64,000 bases of DNA from Bombella favorum (lineage in GTDB: Bacteria; Pseudomonadota; Alphaproteobacteria; Acetobacterales; Acetobacteraceae), in the NCBI RefSeq assembly GCF_014048475.1, contig NZ_NWUS01000001.1, positions 1,054,001 to 1,118,000 on the forward strand, written 5' to 3'. The position numbers and the translations under genes were made by a program. Each line of letters begins with the position of its first letter. Within the stretch, counting starts at the first letter, position 1. Positions 1 through 8,659 of the stretch are shown piece by piece. A model generated the notes under the pieces. It did no database searches. It worked only from the letters and a program-made list of their open reading frames with translations, and was not told where the DNA came from.

Positions 1-1036
1 GCTGTTCCAGCAGGTAGCGGAAATCCTGACCCGGCAAGCAAGCTGCAAGCTGCTCATGCAGCTTTTTCCGCATCTCCCGGATGCGGGCCCCCATGGCCGC
101 TACCTCACCCTGCCAGAGACGTGACAAAGCCTGATCACCCAAAACAGCATCCACAAGCTGCGCCCCACGGACCGGCGGGCTAGAATAGTTCCGCCGTACC
201 GTCACCTTAAGCTGGCTCAACACCCGTTCTGCTATGCCCTCATCCGGACAGACCACCGAGAGTGCCCCGATACGATCCCCATAGAGGGAAAATACCTTGG
301 AGAAAGAATTACTGAGCAAGAACTCAAGCCCTGCCGCCACCATCGCCCGGACGGCATAAACATCCTCTTCCAGACTACGCCCCAACCCCTGATAGGCGAG
401 GTCCAAAAACGGAATCAGCTTCCTCTCTTTAAGGACAGGCACCAGCATATCCCATTGTTCATCTGTCAGGTCAGCCCCTGTCGGATTGTGGCAGCAAGGA
501 TGAAGCAAAACGACATGCCCTGCTGGAATCTGGCGTATACAGGCCATCATAGCCTCAAAATCCACACCACCCGTTTCCGGGTCGAAGTAAGGGTACGTGT
601 GAGTTTTGAAACCAGCTCCCTCAAAAATGGAAATGTGATTTTCCCATGTCGGGTTGCTGACCCACAATTCAGCTTGTGGGAAATAGCGATGCAAGAAGTC
701 GGCACCGACCTTCAACGCCCCGGACCCACCAAGAGTCTGCACCGTGGCGATGCGGCCGGTCTGCACCGGCTCACTCCCACGGCCAAAAAGCAGATGCTGG
801 ACGGCCTGCCTATAGGAGGCTAGCCCTTCCATCGGCAGGTACAGGTCCGGCCTATCCTGCTGGCTGGCTAGCCTCTCATATGCCCTGCGAATGCAGGCAA
901 GCTGCGGGACATGGCCTGCTTCATCATAATACAGGCCGATGCTGAGATTGACCTTCTGTACCCGGTCATCCCGCTTGAAATCCTCTACCAGTGACAGGAT
1001 GGGATCCCCTGGAGACAGTTCAACAGACTGGAACAT
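1..1036 (-). CDS. tyrB: Aromatic amino acid aminotransferase (partial, 3' end outside window)
   Basis: PLP-dependent class I aminotransferase moving the amino group between Tyr/Phe (and Asp) and 2-oxoglutarate in the cytoplasm. The 345 visible residues follow the E. coli TyrB/AspC pattern throughout: SIGLYY near residue 32, the LHPCCHNPTGADL block near 178-190, the SNSFSK block with the PLP lysine near 247, and RRNYSSPP near 281. About 50 C-terminal residues lie beyond base 1. I chose the ATG at 1036 (MFQSVE) because TyrB proteins start this way and purine-rich GGATGAAGAAG precedes it. An ATG at 1048 overlaps the stop of the upstream decarboxylase gene, so the two genes are translationally close and surely one operon. 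Substrate preference for aromatic residues is inferred from similarity and from the neighbouring decarboxylase. Confidence 0.93.
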   Translation of the reverse strand, partial: MFQSVELSPGDPILSLVEDFKRDDRVQKVNLSIGLYYDEAGHVPQLACIRRAYERLASQQDRPDLYLPMEGLASYRQAVQHLLFGRGSEPVQTGRIATVQTLGGSGALKVGADFLHRYFPQAELWVSNPTWENHISIFEGAGFKTHTYPYFDPETGGVDFEAMMACIRQIPAGHVVLLHPCCHNPTGADLTDEQWDMLVPVLKERKLIPFLDLAYQGLGRSLEEDVYAVRAMVAAGLEFLLSNSFSKVFSLYGDRIGALSVVCPDEGIAERVLSQLKVTVRRNYSSPPVRGAQLVDAVLGDQALSRLWQGEVAAMGARIREMRKKLHEQLAACLPGQDFRYLLEQ

Positions 1037-1044
1037 GGACTTCT

Positions 1045-2736
1045 TCATCCTTTTTTCATGCTCGCATTGCGTGGGCCCTGCGGACCGTAATCATAATCCG
1101 CCACGACCATGCCGAATTTCTTCAGAGCATCTGGAGCATCCATCTCTGGCAGAAGGAGCTCAATAAACACGGCCCGGTCAGCCTGTTCCGCCTGCTTCAA
1201 AGCGTCCTCCAGCTCACTAACCGTCTCCACCACGAGGGACAGAGCCTTATCGTCACGGTCAAACGCACGGGGCAAGTCCGCATACCGCCAGTTAGCAATA
1301 TCATTATACTGGGACCGTTCCCCCAAAATCAGACGCTCGATCGTGTAGCCCTTGTTATTAAGCAGGAAAATGATGGGCTTCTGGTCATACCGCAGGATGG
1401 TAGACAGCTCCTGCACTGTCAGCTGGAAAGAACCATCGCCGATGAAGAGCAAATGCCGCCGCTCTGGACTGCCACACTGAGACCCGAACAGAGCAGGCAA
1501 CGTATACCCGATTGCCCCCCAGATCGGCTGAGAAATGTAATGTGTGTTCTTGGGGAAAGGCGTGCCCAGCAGGGCCGTGTTACTCGTCCCAGCCTCACCG
1601 ACCACGACATCCCCTTCCTTCAGGAAACGGGCTACACGGGGCCAGAGAGCCGCATGGGTCAACCGGTCTCCAGCTTCACCGAGCAGAGACGGTGCAGACA
1701 CAGCCGGACGGGACGGCAACGTACGGGAAGACGGCTTCACCTGCGCCAAAAGGGCCTTCAATACCGCCCCGACAGGAGCAGCCGGAATTGACCGCCCCGC
1801 AATGCTCACATCATAGGCCTGAAGATTGATGAACGAATCGGGCCGGATCTCATGTGTAAAGAATCCCGTATTGATCTCCGTAAAACGTAGACCGACCCCG
1901 ATTACACAATCAGACTGGCTGACCAGCTCCTTGATGTCCGGGCGGCTCGCCCCACCCACATAACCACCCAGATAGTAGGGGGCCGTCTCATCCAACACGG
2001 CCTTGGCCGGAGCCGCCGCCACACAGGGAAGCACACAACGTTCTGCCAGCGCAGCGATCTGCCCCGCCACGCCAAAACGGTCAGCGTCGGAATCGAGAAT
2101 CATCACCGGCGAGCGAGCAGCAGCCAAACGTGCGGCAATATGCTCGGCTGCTAGTGCCACCTGTTCGGCATCACCCTGCGCATTTGCAAAGGCAAACGGT
2201 TCATCAGGCACGGTAATGCTCAGATGTGTGATGTCAGAAGGCAGTTGAAGATGAACAGGCCGCCGCTCCCGCCAGCAAGCCTGGAGGACACGGTCGATTT
2301 CCTCCACGGCATTTTCCGGCGTCAGGCGGGCCTGAGCGACCGTATATTCCGCCATGCACCGCCCGATGTTACCATACCCGCCATCACCCAGCGTATGATG
2401 CAACAGAGCACGTCCCTCAACCGCATGAAGTGGTGGAATCCCAGTGATGTGCACAAACGGAACACGCTCGGCATAGGCCCCCGCAATGCCGCTGATAGCC
2501 CCGAGGTCCCCCACGCCAAAGGTCGTCACCAAACCGCACAGGCCAGAAGTACGGGCGTAGCCATCGGCGGCATAGGCAGCATTCAACTCGTTGCAGTTCC
2601 CCACGAAGGTCAGGGATGTATCCGCCTCCACCTGCTCCAGAAAAGAAAGGTTGAAATCCCCCGGAACACCGAAAAGATGGCTAATTCCTGCCTCGACAAG
2701 GCGGCGGGCCAAATAGGCCCCAATCTGCATACGCAT
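1045..2736 (-). CDS. ipdC: Indolepyruvate/phenylpyruvate-type alpha-keto acid decarboxylase (ThDP)
   Basis: Thiamine diphosphate enzyme of the pyruvate/indolepyruvate decarboxylase family, 563 residues, cytoplasmic. Visible landmarks are the catalytic Glu in CNELN (about residue 50), the paired His in LLHHTLGDG (113-114), and the ThDP motif from GDG (about 433) to NN (460-461) with Glu in GYTIE. Sections such as TFGVGDLGAISGIAGAYAE resemble Enterobacter IpdC more than Zymomonas Pdc, so an aromatic or branched keto acid is the more likely substrate than pyruvate. The tyrB-like neighbour supports this: transamination then decarboxylation gives an aldehyde (Ehrlich route). Start at 2736 is preceded by AGGA with about 8 bases spacing; a longer upstream reading frame has no ribosome site and is not family-like. 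The symbol is by similarity; true pyruvate decarboxylase activity cannot be excluded. Confidence 0.88.
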   Translation of the reverse strand: MRMQIGAYLARRLVEAGISHLFGVPGDFNLSFLEQVEADTSLTFVGNCNELNAAYAADGYARTSGLCGLVTTFGVGDLGAISGIAGAYAERVPFVHITGIPPLHAVEGRALLHHTLGDGGYGNIGRCMAEYTVAQARLTPENAVEEIDRVLQACWRERRPVHLQLPSDITHLSITVPDEPFAFANAQGDAEQVALAAEHIAARLAAARSPVMILDSDADRFGVAGQIAALAERCVLPCVAAAPAKAVLDETAPYYLGGYVGGASRPDIKELVSQSDCVIGVGLRFTEINTGFFTHEIRPDSFINLQAYDVSIAGRSIPAAPVGAVLKALLAQVKPSSRTLPSRPAVSAPSLLGEAGDRLTHAALWPRVARFLKEGDVVVGEAGTSNTALLGTPFPKNTHYISQPIWGAIGYTLPALFGSQCGSPERRHLLFIGDGSFQLTVQELSTILRYDQKPIIFLLNNKGYTIERLILGERSQYNDIANWRYADLPRAFDRDDKALSLVVETVSELEDALKQAEQADRAVFIELLLPEMDAPDALKKFGMVVADYDYGPQGPRNASMKKG

Positions 2737-2752
2737 AAACAAATTCCTAAAA

Positions 2753-2769
2753 CATATGGAGAGTATATG
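2753..2769. promoter_or_regulatory. AT-rich dyad between divergent decarboxylase and Lrp genes
   Basis: CATAT-N7-ATATG, a 17-bp inverted repeat 16 bases upstream of the decarboxylase start and in the only intergenic space shared with the divergent Lrp/AsnC gene. AT-rich dyads of about this size are typical Lrp-family targets. That this is the operator is inference from position only. Confidence 0.35.
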
Positions 2770-2895
2770 CTCCGGGACAGGCGGAACTGCCTGATTGCCC
2801 GAAATCCTTTTTTCAGTTTCCAAGCATACCGCAACATGCATGCAGCCTGTGTGCAAATATGATCTAATATGCCCCTTTCTACGCACAGATCACGC

Positions 2896-3372
2896 ATGGA
2901 TACGCACATCATGGATCATCTTGACTGGAAAATCCTTTCTGCCCTGCACCGCAACGGACGTCTGACCAACCGGGAGCTGGGCGAGACGGTCGGCCTCTCA
3001 CCGTCCCAATGCTCCCGCCGCCGACTCCTGTTAGAGAAGGCCGGTGTTATCCGGGGGTATGGTGCCACACTGGACCAGCAAGCCATGGGGCTCGGCGTGA
3101 TGGCCTTCGTCCAAATCATCATGAAGGGCCACGCTGCCGGGGCCTTCGAACGCTTTCAGGCTCTCATAAACGGCACCCCTATGATTCAGGAGGCCCACGC
3201 CGTTAGCGGCGATGCGGATTACATCCTTAAAGTCGTGACGAAAGACCTACCCAGCCTCTCCGCCTTTGTTACAGACCAATTACTAGCGCATGACACAATC
3301 GGCCATGTGAAGTCATACATTGCCCTCCGCCCCCTGAAGACAGACAGCCCTTTACCGCCATTTATGCCCTAA
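2896..3372 (+). CDS. Lrp/AsnC family transcriptional regulator
   Basis: Feast/famine regulator of about 158 residues, the usual Lrp size. The N-terminal helix-turn-helix is visible in DHLDWKILSALHRNGRLTNRELGETVGLSPSQCSRR-type sequence (residues 6-40), followed by the alpha-beta RAM ligand-binding domain with the conserved SGDADYILKV segment near residue 106. It is transcribed away from the decarboxylase-aminotransferase pair with about 160 bp between starts, the standard layout for a local Lrp-type regulator that senses an amino acid. ATG codons at 2869, 2896 and 2911 are all in frame; 2896 or 2911 match family length best and none has a strong ribosome site. Confidence 0.88.
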   Translation: MDTHIMDHLDWKILSALHRNGRLTNRELGETVGLSPSQCSRRRLLLEKAGVIRGYGATLDQQAMGLGVMAFVQIIMKGHAAGAFERFQALINGTPMIQEAHAVSGDADYILKVVTKDLPSLSAFVTDQLLAHDTIGHVKSYIALRPLKTDSPLPPFMP

Positions 3373-3583
3373 AAACGGATCTCTCAGCCGGGTTACGCCC
3401 TTCGATAAAAGAGAAAGCTGGCATCTTCAGGCAAGCCCGGATAAAGTCCCCCCCACCTGTGATACCCTTCCGGTTCCCGTGCTACGGTGCCCCCGCTTTT
3501 GGAGGCTCCATATTCCCCATGACGGACCGGCAGGCATAGGACCACCTGATGATGCACCACTGCTGGAGAGTGAACAGAACACC

Positions 3584-4474
3584 ATGAGCTGGCTGACCGA
3601 ACATGTCCGTCCCAAATTGCGGAGCCTACTGCAGAGGGATGTGCCAGATAATCTCTGGACCAACTGTGAATCCTGCTCGCAGATGATGCTTACTAAGGAG
3701 CTAGTCCGCAAAAAGAAGGTCTGCCCCCATTGTGGGCACCATATGCGTGCCTCGGCCCATGAGCGGATGCAGTGGACCTTTGATGATGGAAAATACACCA
3801 CCATCAACCTGCCCACCGTCCCAACAGACCCGCTGCATTTCCGGGACTCCAAACGTTACACGGACCGGCTGAAGGCTGCCCGTTCCAAATCCAGCCTTGA
3901 TGATTCCCTGCTCGTTGCCCACGGCACGATCGCTGGCAGGGAGACAGTTGTGGCTGTCATGGCTTTTGAGTTCATGGCCGGGACAATGGGCAGTGCCTTG
4001 GGTGAGGCCTTTTTGGCCGCCTGCCAGGAAGCTATCCGCCGTAAGGCTCCCCTCGTCATCTTCACAGCTTCTGGCGGTGCCCGTATGCAGGAAGGTGTTG
4101 TCAGCCTGATGCAGATGCCCCGCACGACCATCGGCGTGGAAATGCTGCGGGACGCAGGCTTGCCCTATCTGGTGGTTTTCACCAACCCGACCACGGGCGG
4201 CGTCTCTGCCTCCTTCGCCATGCTAGGCGACATCCATATCGCCGAACCCAATGCACTGATCGCCTTCGCTGGCCCCCGTGTCATCCGTGATACCGTGCGT
4301 GAGGAACTGCCAGAGGGCTTCCAGCGTTCTGAGTATCTGAAAGAGCACGGTATGGTGGATATCATCGCCAGCCGTAACGAGCTTCCCGCTCTTCTGGGCC
4401 GTCTAGTTGGAATGCTGTCTCCCGCCGCCGCCACAAGTGCGAATGCCGGGCCAGCACCCAGCCACACATCCTAA
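3584..4474 (+). CDS. accD: Acetyl-CoA carboxylase carboxyltransferase subunit beta
   Basis: Beta subunit of the carboxyltransferase that moves CO2 from biotin to acetyl-CoA to make malonyl-CoA, the first step of fatty acid synthesis; partner AccA is not in the window. The 296 residues carry the N-terminal zinc ribbon (Cys28, Cys31, Cys47, Cys50, in CESC and CPHC) and the crotonase-like core with ASGGARMQEG near residue 164 and TTGGVSASFAMLGD near 204. The ATG at 3584 follows GGAGAG at ideal spacing; in-frame upstream codons are not family-like. It is followed 95 bp later by folC, the usual accD-folC order in proteobacteria. Confidence 0.97.
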   Translation: MSWLTEHVRPKLRSLLQRDVPDNLWTNCESCSQMMLTKELVRKKKVCPHCGHHMRASAHERMQWTFDDGKYTTINLPTVPTDPLHFRDSKRYTDRLKAARSKSSLDDSLLVAHGTIAGRETVVAVMAFEFMAGTMGSALGEAFLAACQEAIRRKAPLVIFTASGGARMQEGVVSLMQMPRTTIGVEMLRDAGLPYLVVFTNPTTGGVSASFAMLGDIHIAEPNALIAFAGPRVIRDTVREELPEGFQRSEYLKEHGMVDIIASRNELPALLGRLVGMLSPAAATSANAGPAPSHTS

Positions 4475-4483
4475 GAGGCCCAC

Positions 4484-4520
4484 CCTATCCTGCCCTACCC
4501 ACCTAACGGGGCAGGGTAGG
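4484..4520 (+). terminator. Hairpin between accD and folC
   Basis: Arms 4484-4495 and 4509-4520 pair over 12 positions with one G-U wobble; a short loop separates them. No T run follows directly, although a T5 stretch lies 13 bases on. It may be a weak terminator or an RNA-stability element. Confidence 0.45.
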
Positions 4521-4569
4521 CGACCTCCTTCTTTTTGCCGCTCCCTTCGAGACAACCGGATTTATAATC

Positions 4570-5907
4570 ATGGCAACAGGCCAGCATACTAGCGCCCCGC
4601 AAAGTGAATTCCACGGGCGGACGGGGGCGATAGTGCGCCGCCTGCAAGAGCTGCACCCCAAACTGATCGACCTTTCTCTGGACAGGCTGGAAATCCTGCT
4701 TGCCCGCCTAGGTCACCCTGAGCGAGCCCTGCCCCCCACCATTCATGTGGCAGGAACCAACGGCAAAGGCAGCACCTGCGCCAACCTGCGGGCCATCGGC
4801 GAAGCCGCGGGGCTCAGAGTCCATGTCATGACTAGCCCGCATCTTCTGGATGTAACAGAACGCTTCCGCCTCGCAGGGCAACTTGTTAGCGAGGACCAGT
4901 TTGTCGCCACTTTGGAAGAGATTGAACGGGTCAATGATGGGGCTCCCATCACCGTTTTTGAGGTCCTGACAGCAGCGGGCTTCCTCCTCTTTTCCCGCAT
5001 CCCGGCTGACCTGCTGATTCTGGAGGTCGGGCTTGGCGGGCGGTTTGATGCCACCAATGTGATTCCCACCGCACGGGCCTGCATCATCACCTCTATTAGT
5101 CTGGATCATCAAGGCTTTCTGGGGGATGATCTAGCAGGCATCGCACGGGAAAAAGCAGGCATCATCAAACAGAACGTGCCGGTTTTTGTAGCCCCCCAGC
5201 CTGCCGACGTCATGGTGGCGATCACGGAGGTTGCCAACACCCATGCCGCACCTCTCCATAGGCTCGGCCATGAATTTACCATTACCCCACAAGGTAATGG
5301 GCTACTCTATCAGGACGAGGCTGGAAGCCTAACCCTGCCCGCCCCGTCCCTGCATGGTCCCCATCAGGCACAGAACTCCGCCCTCGCTGTGGCAGCCCTG
5401 CGCCACGCCGGGCTTAGCCTTCCAGACAGTGCTTTTGCCGGTATTGCCAAAACACACTGGCCCGCACGCCTCCAAACACTACATGGCATTCTTACCCAGG
5501 ATATCCCCGCCAACTGGGAGCTGCTGCTTGATGGTGGTCATAATCCCGGTGCAGGCACTGTTCTGGCCGATGTTCTCAAAACGTGGCAGGATCAGCCCCT
5601 GCACCTCATTGTCGGGCTGAAGGACAGCAAGGACGTGCAAGGCTTCCTTCGCCCGCTGATCCCCTATGCCACCACCATACAGGCCGTAGCCGAAGAGGGG
5701 CAGCATCTGGCCATGCCGGTTCAAACCATTCTAGAAGCCGCCAAAACAGCCGGTGGAACAGCCCAACCCGGGCCGGACATTCGCACAGCCATAAAACGCT
5801 TGCGTGATGAGGCCGGAGCCACCCCCAAACCGGCACGAATTCTGATCTGCGGTAGCCTCTATCTGGCAGGCTGCGCCTTAGCGCTAGATGGCGCCTCCCC
5901 TCACTGA
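4570..5907 (+). CDS. folC: Bifunctional folylpolyglutamate synthase / dihydrofolate synthase
   Basis: ATP-dependent Mur-ligase-family enzyme that adds glutamate to dihydropteroate and to folates in the cytoplasm. The 445 residues are the usual size. The P-loop GTNGKGST sits near residues 62-69, followed by the folate/Mg signature region (TSPHLLDVTERFRL, about 93-106), LEVGLGGRFDATN near 151 and ISLDHQGFLGDD near 177. The C-terminal domain has LLDGGHNPGAG. It follows accD and precedes dnaB on the same strand. Other folate genes of the window (pabB, pabC, folE, folBK, folP) are elsewhere. Confidence 0.96.
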   Translation: MATGQHTSAPQSEFHGRTGAIVRRLQELHPKLIDLSLDRLEILLARLGHPERALPPTIHVAGTNGKGSTCANLRAIGEAAGLRVHVMTSPHLLDVTERFRLAGQLVSEDQFVATLEEIERVNDGAPITVFEVLTAAGFLLFSRIPADLLILEVGLGGRFDATNVIPTARACIITSISLDHQGFLGDDLAGIAREKAGIIKQNVPVFVAPQPADVMVAITEVANTHAAPLHRLGHEFTITPQGNGLLYQDEAGSLTLPAPSLHGPHQAQNSALAVAALRHAGLSLPDSAFAGIAKTHWPARLQTLHGILTQDIPANWELLLDGGHNPGAGTVLADVLKTWQDQPLHLIVGLKDSKDVQGFLRPLIPYATTIQAVAEEGQHLAMPVQTILEAAKTAGGTAQPGPDIRTAIKRLRDEAGATPKPARILICGSLYLAGCALALDGASPH

Positions 5908-5993
5908 TCAGGCCAACATACCCACCCGGTCCCTCTCTACACTCTGCCCCGGTGCGGACCGCCCACCCCCATAATGGAGCGAAACAGACCAGC

Positions 5994-7517
5994 ATGAGCG
6001 ACCAGACACCTACCCCCCAGCCCGCCCCCACGACAGATAATAGCGGGAACCTGCAGGAACTGCTCCAGCGTGTTCCGCCTGCCAACCTTCGGGCAGAGCA
6101 GGCACTGCTTGGGGCCATCCTGACCAACAACAAGGCTTATGAGAGCGTCTCGGACTTCCTGCACCCCTCCCATTTTGCCGATGCCGTCAACGCTCACCTC
6201 TATGAGATGATCACCAGACGCATCGAACGCAGCGGCGGTAAGGGCAGTGTCGATATCATCACAATGCAGGGTGACTTCGAGGCCAGCCCCATACTGGCCG
6301 CCGCCGGAGGAGCCGAGTATGTGGCCAAGCTGCTCAATGCCATGGTGGGCATTGTCAATGCCCGTGATTATGGCAAGGTCATCCATGACTGCTGGGTCCG
6401 CCGCCAGCTGATCGGCATCGGCACGGACATCGTCAATAACGCTCACGGTGCCCGACCCGATCTGGACGGACCGGAACAGATTTCCGCTTCGGAAGAAGCC
6501 CTCTTCAACCTGGCAACGGACAAGGGACAGGAAGGCGGCTTTCTCGTATTTTTCCATGCCCTGAAGAAGGCTCTCGACATTGCCGACCAGGCCTACCAGC
6601 ATACGGGCGACATTGTCGGGCTGACCTCTGGCCTGCGGGATTTCGACAAGAAAACCGGTGGCCTGCACCCGTCCGACCTGCTGATCCTCGCTGGCCGTCC
6701 TGCCATGGGGAAGACCGCCCTTGCTACGAAAATCGCCTTCTCCGCAGCGCAGTCCCTCTTGCGGGAGGCAGAAGAAAAAGGTGAGCCACCCCGTGGCAGC
6801 GTGGCCATCTTCTCGCTAGAAATGTCCGCCGAGCAGCTTGCCACCCGTATTCTCTCCGAACAGGCCGAAGTCTCCGGCGAACGCATCCGCCGGGGTGATA
6901 TCGGACCGAAGGAGTTCGACCGGTTCGTCCGTGTTGCCACGGAGCTGCAACGCCTGCCCCTGCATATTGACGACACACCAGCCATCTCCCTCTCCGCCAT
7001 GCGGACACGCTGCCGTCGGCTGGCTCGCACACATGGGCTGAGCCTTGTGGTGGTGGACTATCTCCAGCTCATGCGCCCCGCCGTTGGTACCAGACCGGAC
7101 AGCCGTGTGCAGGAAATCTCAATGATCACACAGGGGCTCAAGGCCATCGCTAAGGAGCTGGATGTGCCTGTCATTGCACTTTCCCAGCTCTCCCGTCAGG
7201 TCGAGTCCCGTGACGATAAACGCCCGATGCTCTCCGACCTTCGTGAATCCGGCTCCATTGAGCAGGACGCCGACGCCGTTATGTTCGTCTATCGTGACGA
7301 ATATTACCTGCAACAGCGCAAACCTAAGGAAGCCTCCTTCCCAGGTGCGGACAAATACCAGATCGCCCTTGAAGAATGGCAGCGGAAAATGTCGCTCGTC
7401 CATAATAAGGCCGAGCTAATTCTGGAGAAACAACGTCACGGGCCAACAGGCACCATTCATCTCTACTTTGAAGGCGAATTCACCCGCTTCGGCGATCTGG
7501 ATACCTTCCACGAGTAA
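5994..7517 (+). CDS. dnaB: Replicative DNA helicase DnaB
   Basis: Hexameric helicase that unwinds DNA ahead of the replication fork. The 507-residue product has a Pro/Gln-rich leader, an N-terminal domain beginning RVPPANLRAEQALLGAIL, and the RecA-like ATPase: Walker A GRPAMGKTA near residue 228, Walker B LVVVDYLQLM near 352, and the DLRESGSIEQDADAVMF block near 414-430. The ATG at 5994 is chosen because DnaB proteins begin near the LRAEQALLG motif and GGAG precedes it; an in-frame ATG at 5952 would add 14 unlikely residues. No intein is visible, although DnaB is a common intein site. Confidence 0.97.
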   Translation: MSDQTPTPQPAPTTDNSGNLQELLQRVPPANLRAEQALLGAILTNNKAYESVSDFLHPSHFADAVNAHLYEMITRRIERSGGKGSVDIITMQGDFEASPILAAAGGAEYVAKLLNAMVGIVNARDYGKVIHDCWVRRQLIGIGTDIVNNAHGARPDLDGPEQISASEEALFNLATDKGQEGGFLVFFHALKKALDIADQAYQHTGDIVGLTSGLRDFDKKTGGLHPSDLLILAGRPAMGKTALATKIAFSAAQSLLREAEEKGEPPRGSVAIFSLEMSAEQLATRILSEQAEVSGERIRRGDIGPKEFDRFVRVATELQRLPLHIDDTPAISLSAMRTRCRRLARTHGLSLVVVDYLQLMRPAVGTRPDSRVQEISMITQGLKAIAKELDVPVIALSQLSRQVESRDDKRPMLSDLRESGSIEQDADAVMFVYRDEYYLQQRKPKEASFPGADKYQIALEEWQRKMSLVHNKAELILEKQRHGPTGTIHLYFEGEFTRFGDLDTFHE

Positions 7518-7527
7518 TCAAGCCAAT

Positions 7528-7547
7528 GGGGGCCTTTAACAGCCCCC
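7528..7547. terminator. Hairpin between convergent dnaB and EamA genes
   Basis: GGGGGC (7528-7533) pairs with GCCCCC (7542-7547) across an 8-base loop. It lies in the 36-bp gap between two converging genes, where a shared terminator is expected. There is no real T run on either side. Confidence 0.45.
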
Positions 7548-7553
7548 TCCCCC

Positions 7554-8531
7554 TCACTCGTGGGGCTTTTCCTCAAGCGGAGGGGTGATAACAGCGGCTG
7601 GGGTCGCCGCAATAACCTCCGGTGTAGGCTTGCGCCGCCACCACCAGCCACGATGCAGCATCTTCTCGAAGCGGATCTTCTGCCGCAGCCAGTTCAACAT
7701 CCCGGAGAGGGTGACAACTGCAATCCCAATGCCATCCCACATATCCACGGGCTGGTTAAAGATGAAGTAGCTGAAGGCTACAATCCAAACCATCTGGCTA
7801 TATTGCGGCAGGGCCACACGGTTTGCCGGGGCAATAGACGCTGCCAGCATGAGCAGAAGTTGCCCCGCCGCTGCCAGAAACCCATACCCGAACAGCAAAA
7901 ACCACTCGCCTGCACCATGCGGCATGACAAAATGCTGCACCATCAGGATACCGTCACCCACCAGCGGCCCGAACAGGCTGGAGCCGTACAGCGTCAGGCG
8001 GGATGTTTCCTTGCCTGCAAACCGGTAGGCGATCACGCTCACAGCAGAGGCCATAGCCACCACAATGGCACAGAGATGCCCAAACTGAAGGGCCTTCACA
8101 CCGGGGCGCAGCACGATCATCACACCGGCAAATCCCATCAGAACGGACAGCCATGCCCAACCCGTCACTTGTTCCTTGAGGAACAGCACGGAAACGATGG
8201 TGACAAAGAACGGCATCAAAAACATCAGGGAGAGGGCTTCTGGCATGGGTAGAAGCATGAAAGCTTCCACACTCCCCGCTGTGGCGACGAACACCGCTGC
8301 GGCCCGCACGAGCCAAAGCCATGGATGGCTGGAAAGCACGAGTATTTTGTAAGACTCATTTGGCCGCTTCAACAGCGGGACGATCAGCAGCCCGAACACC
8401 CCCCCGAAGAAGGCGACCTCAAAGGGGTCCAGCCGCCCGGCCAGCCCCTTGGAACAGGCATCACTAATGGAAAAGAACGCATAGCCCATGAAGGCAAGCA
8501 CAATGCCCGATGTAAAAAGTATCTTCCTCAT
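7554..8531 (-). CDS. EamA/DMT family transporter
   Basis: Inner-membrane protein of 325 residues with about ten hydrophobic segments arranged as two EamA repeats, the drug/metabolite transporter layout. The first helix region is SGIVLAFMGYAFFSISDACSKGL; later segments include VTGWAWLSVLMGFAGVMIVLRP, the family's mid-protein signature. The C-terminus is a cytoplasmic tail rich in basic residues and Pro. The substrate cannot be read from sequence; relatives export amino acids or metabolites. The ATG at 8531 follows AGGGAA. The gene stands alone, converging on dnaB. Confidence 0.88.
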   Translation of the reverse strand: MRKILFTSGIVLAFMGYAFFSISDACSKGLAGRLDPFEVAFFGGVFGLLIVPLLKRPNESYKILVLSSHPWLWLVRAAAVFVATAGSVEAFMLLPMPEALSLMFLMPFFVTIVSVLFLKEQVTGWAWLSVLMGFAGVMIVLRPGVKALQFGHLCAIVVAMASAVSVIAYRFAGKETSRLTLYGSSLFGPLVGDGILMVQHFVMPHGAGEWFLLFGYGFLAAAGQLLLMLAASIAPANRVALPQYSQMVWIVAFSYFIFNQPVDMWDGIGIAVVTLSGMLNWLRQKIRFEKMLHRGWWWRRKPTPEVIAATPAAVITPPLEEKPHE

Positions 8532-8634
8532 GTGTTCCCTGTCCCTGATACATTATCGCTACTGCGCTACCCAAGGGTAAGGGTTAACCCACCAAAAAGA
8601 AACCGATCAACCACATCTCTACAGGATGACAGCC

Positions 8635-8659
8635 CTGTGATGATGCTCCATCATCACAG
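8635..8659 (-). terminator. Hairpin at the 3' end of the TonB-dependent receptor gene
   Basis: Perfect 11-bp arms (8635-8645 and 8649-8659) with a 3-base loop; the arm overlaps the receptor stop codon. No T run follows on the minus strand, so it may act as an mRNA 3' end stabiliser or a Rho-assisted terminator. Confidence 0.45.
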
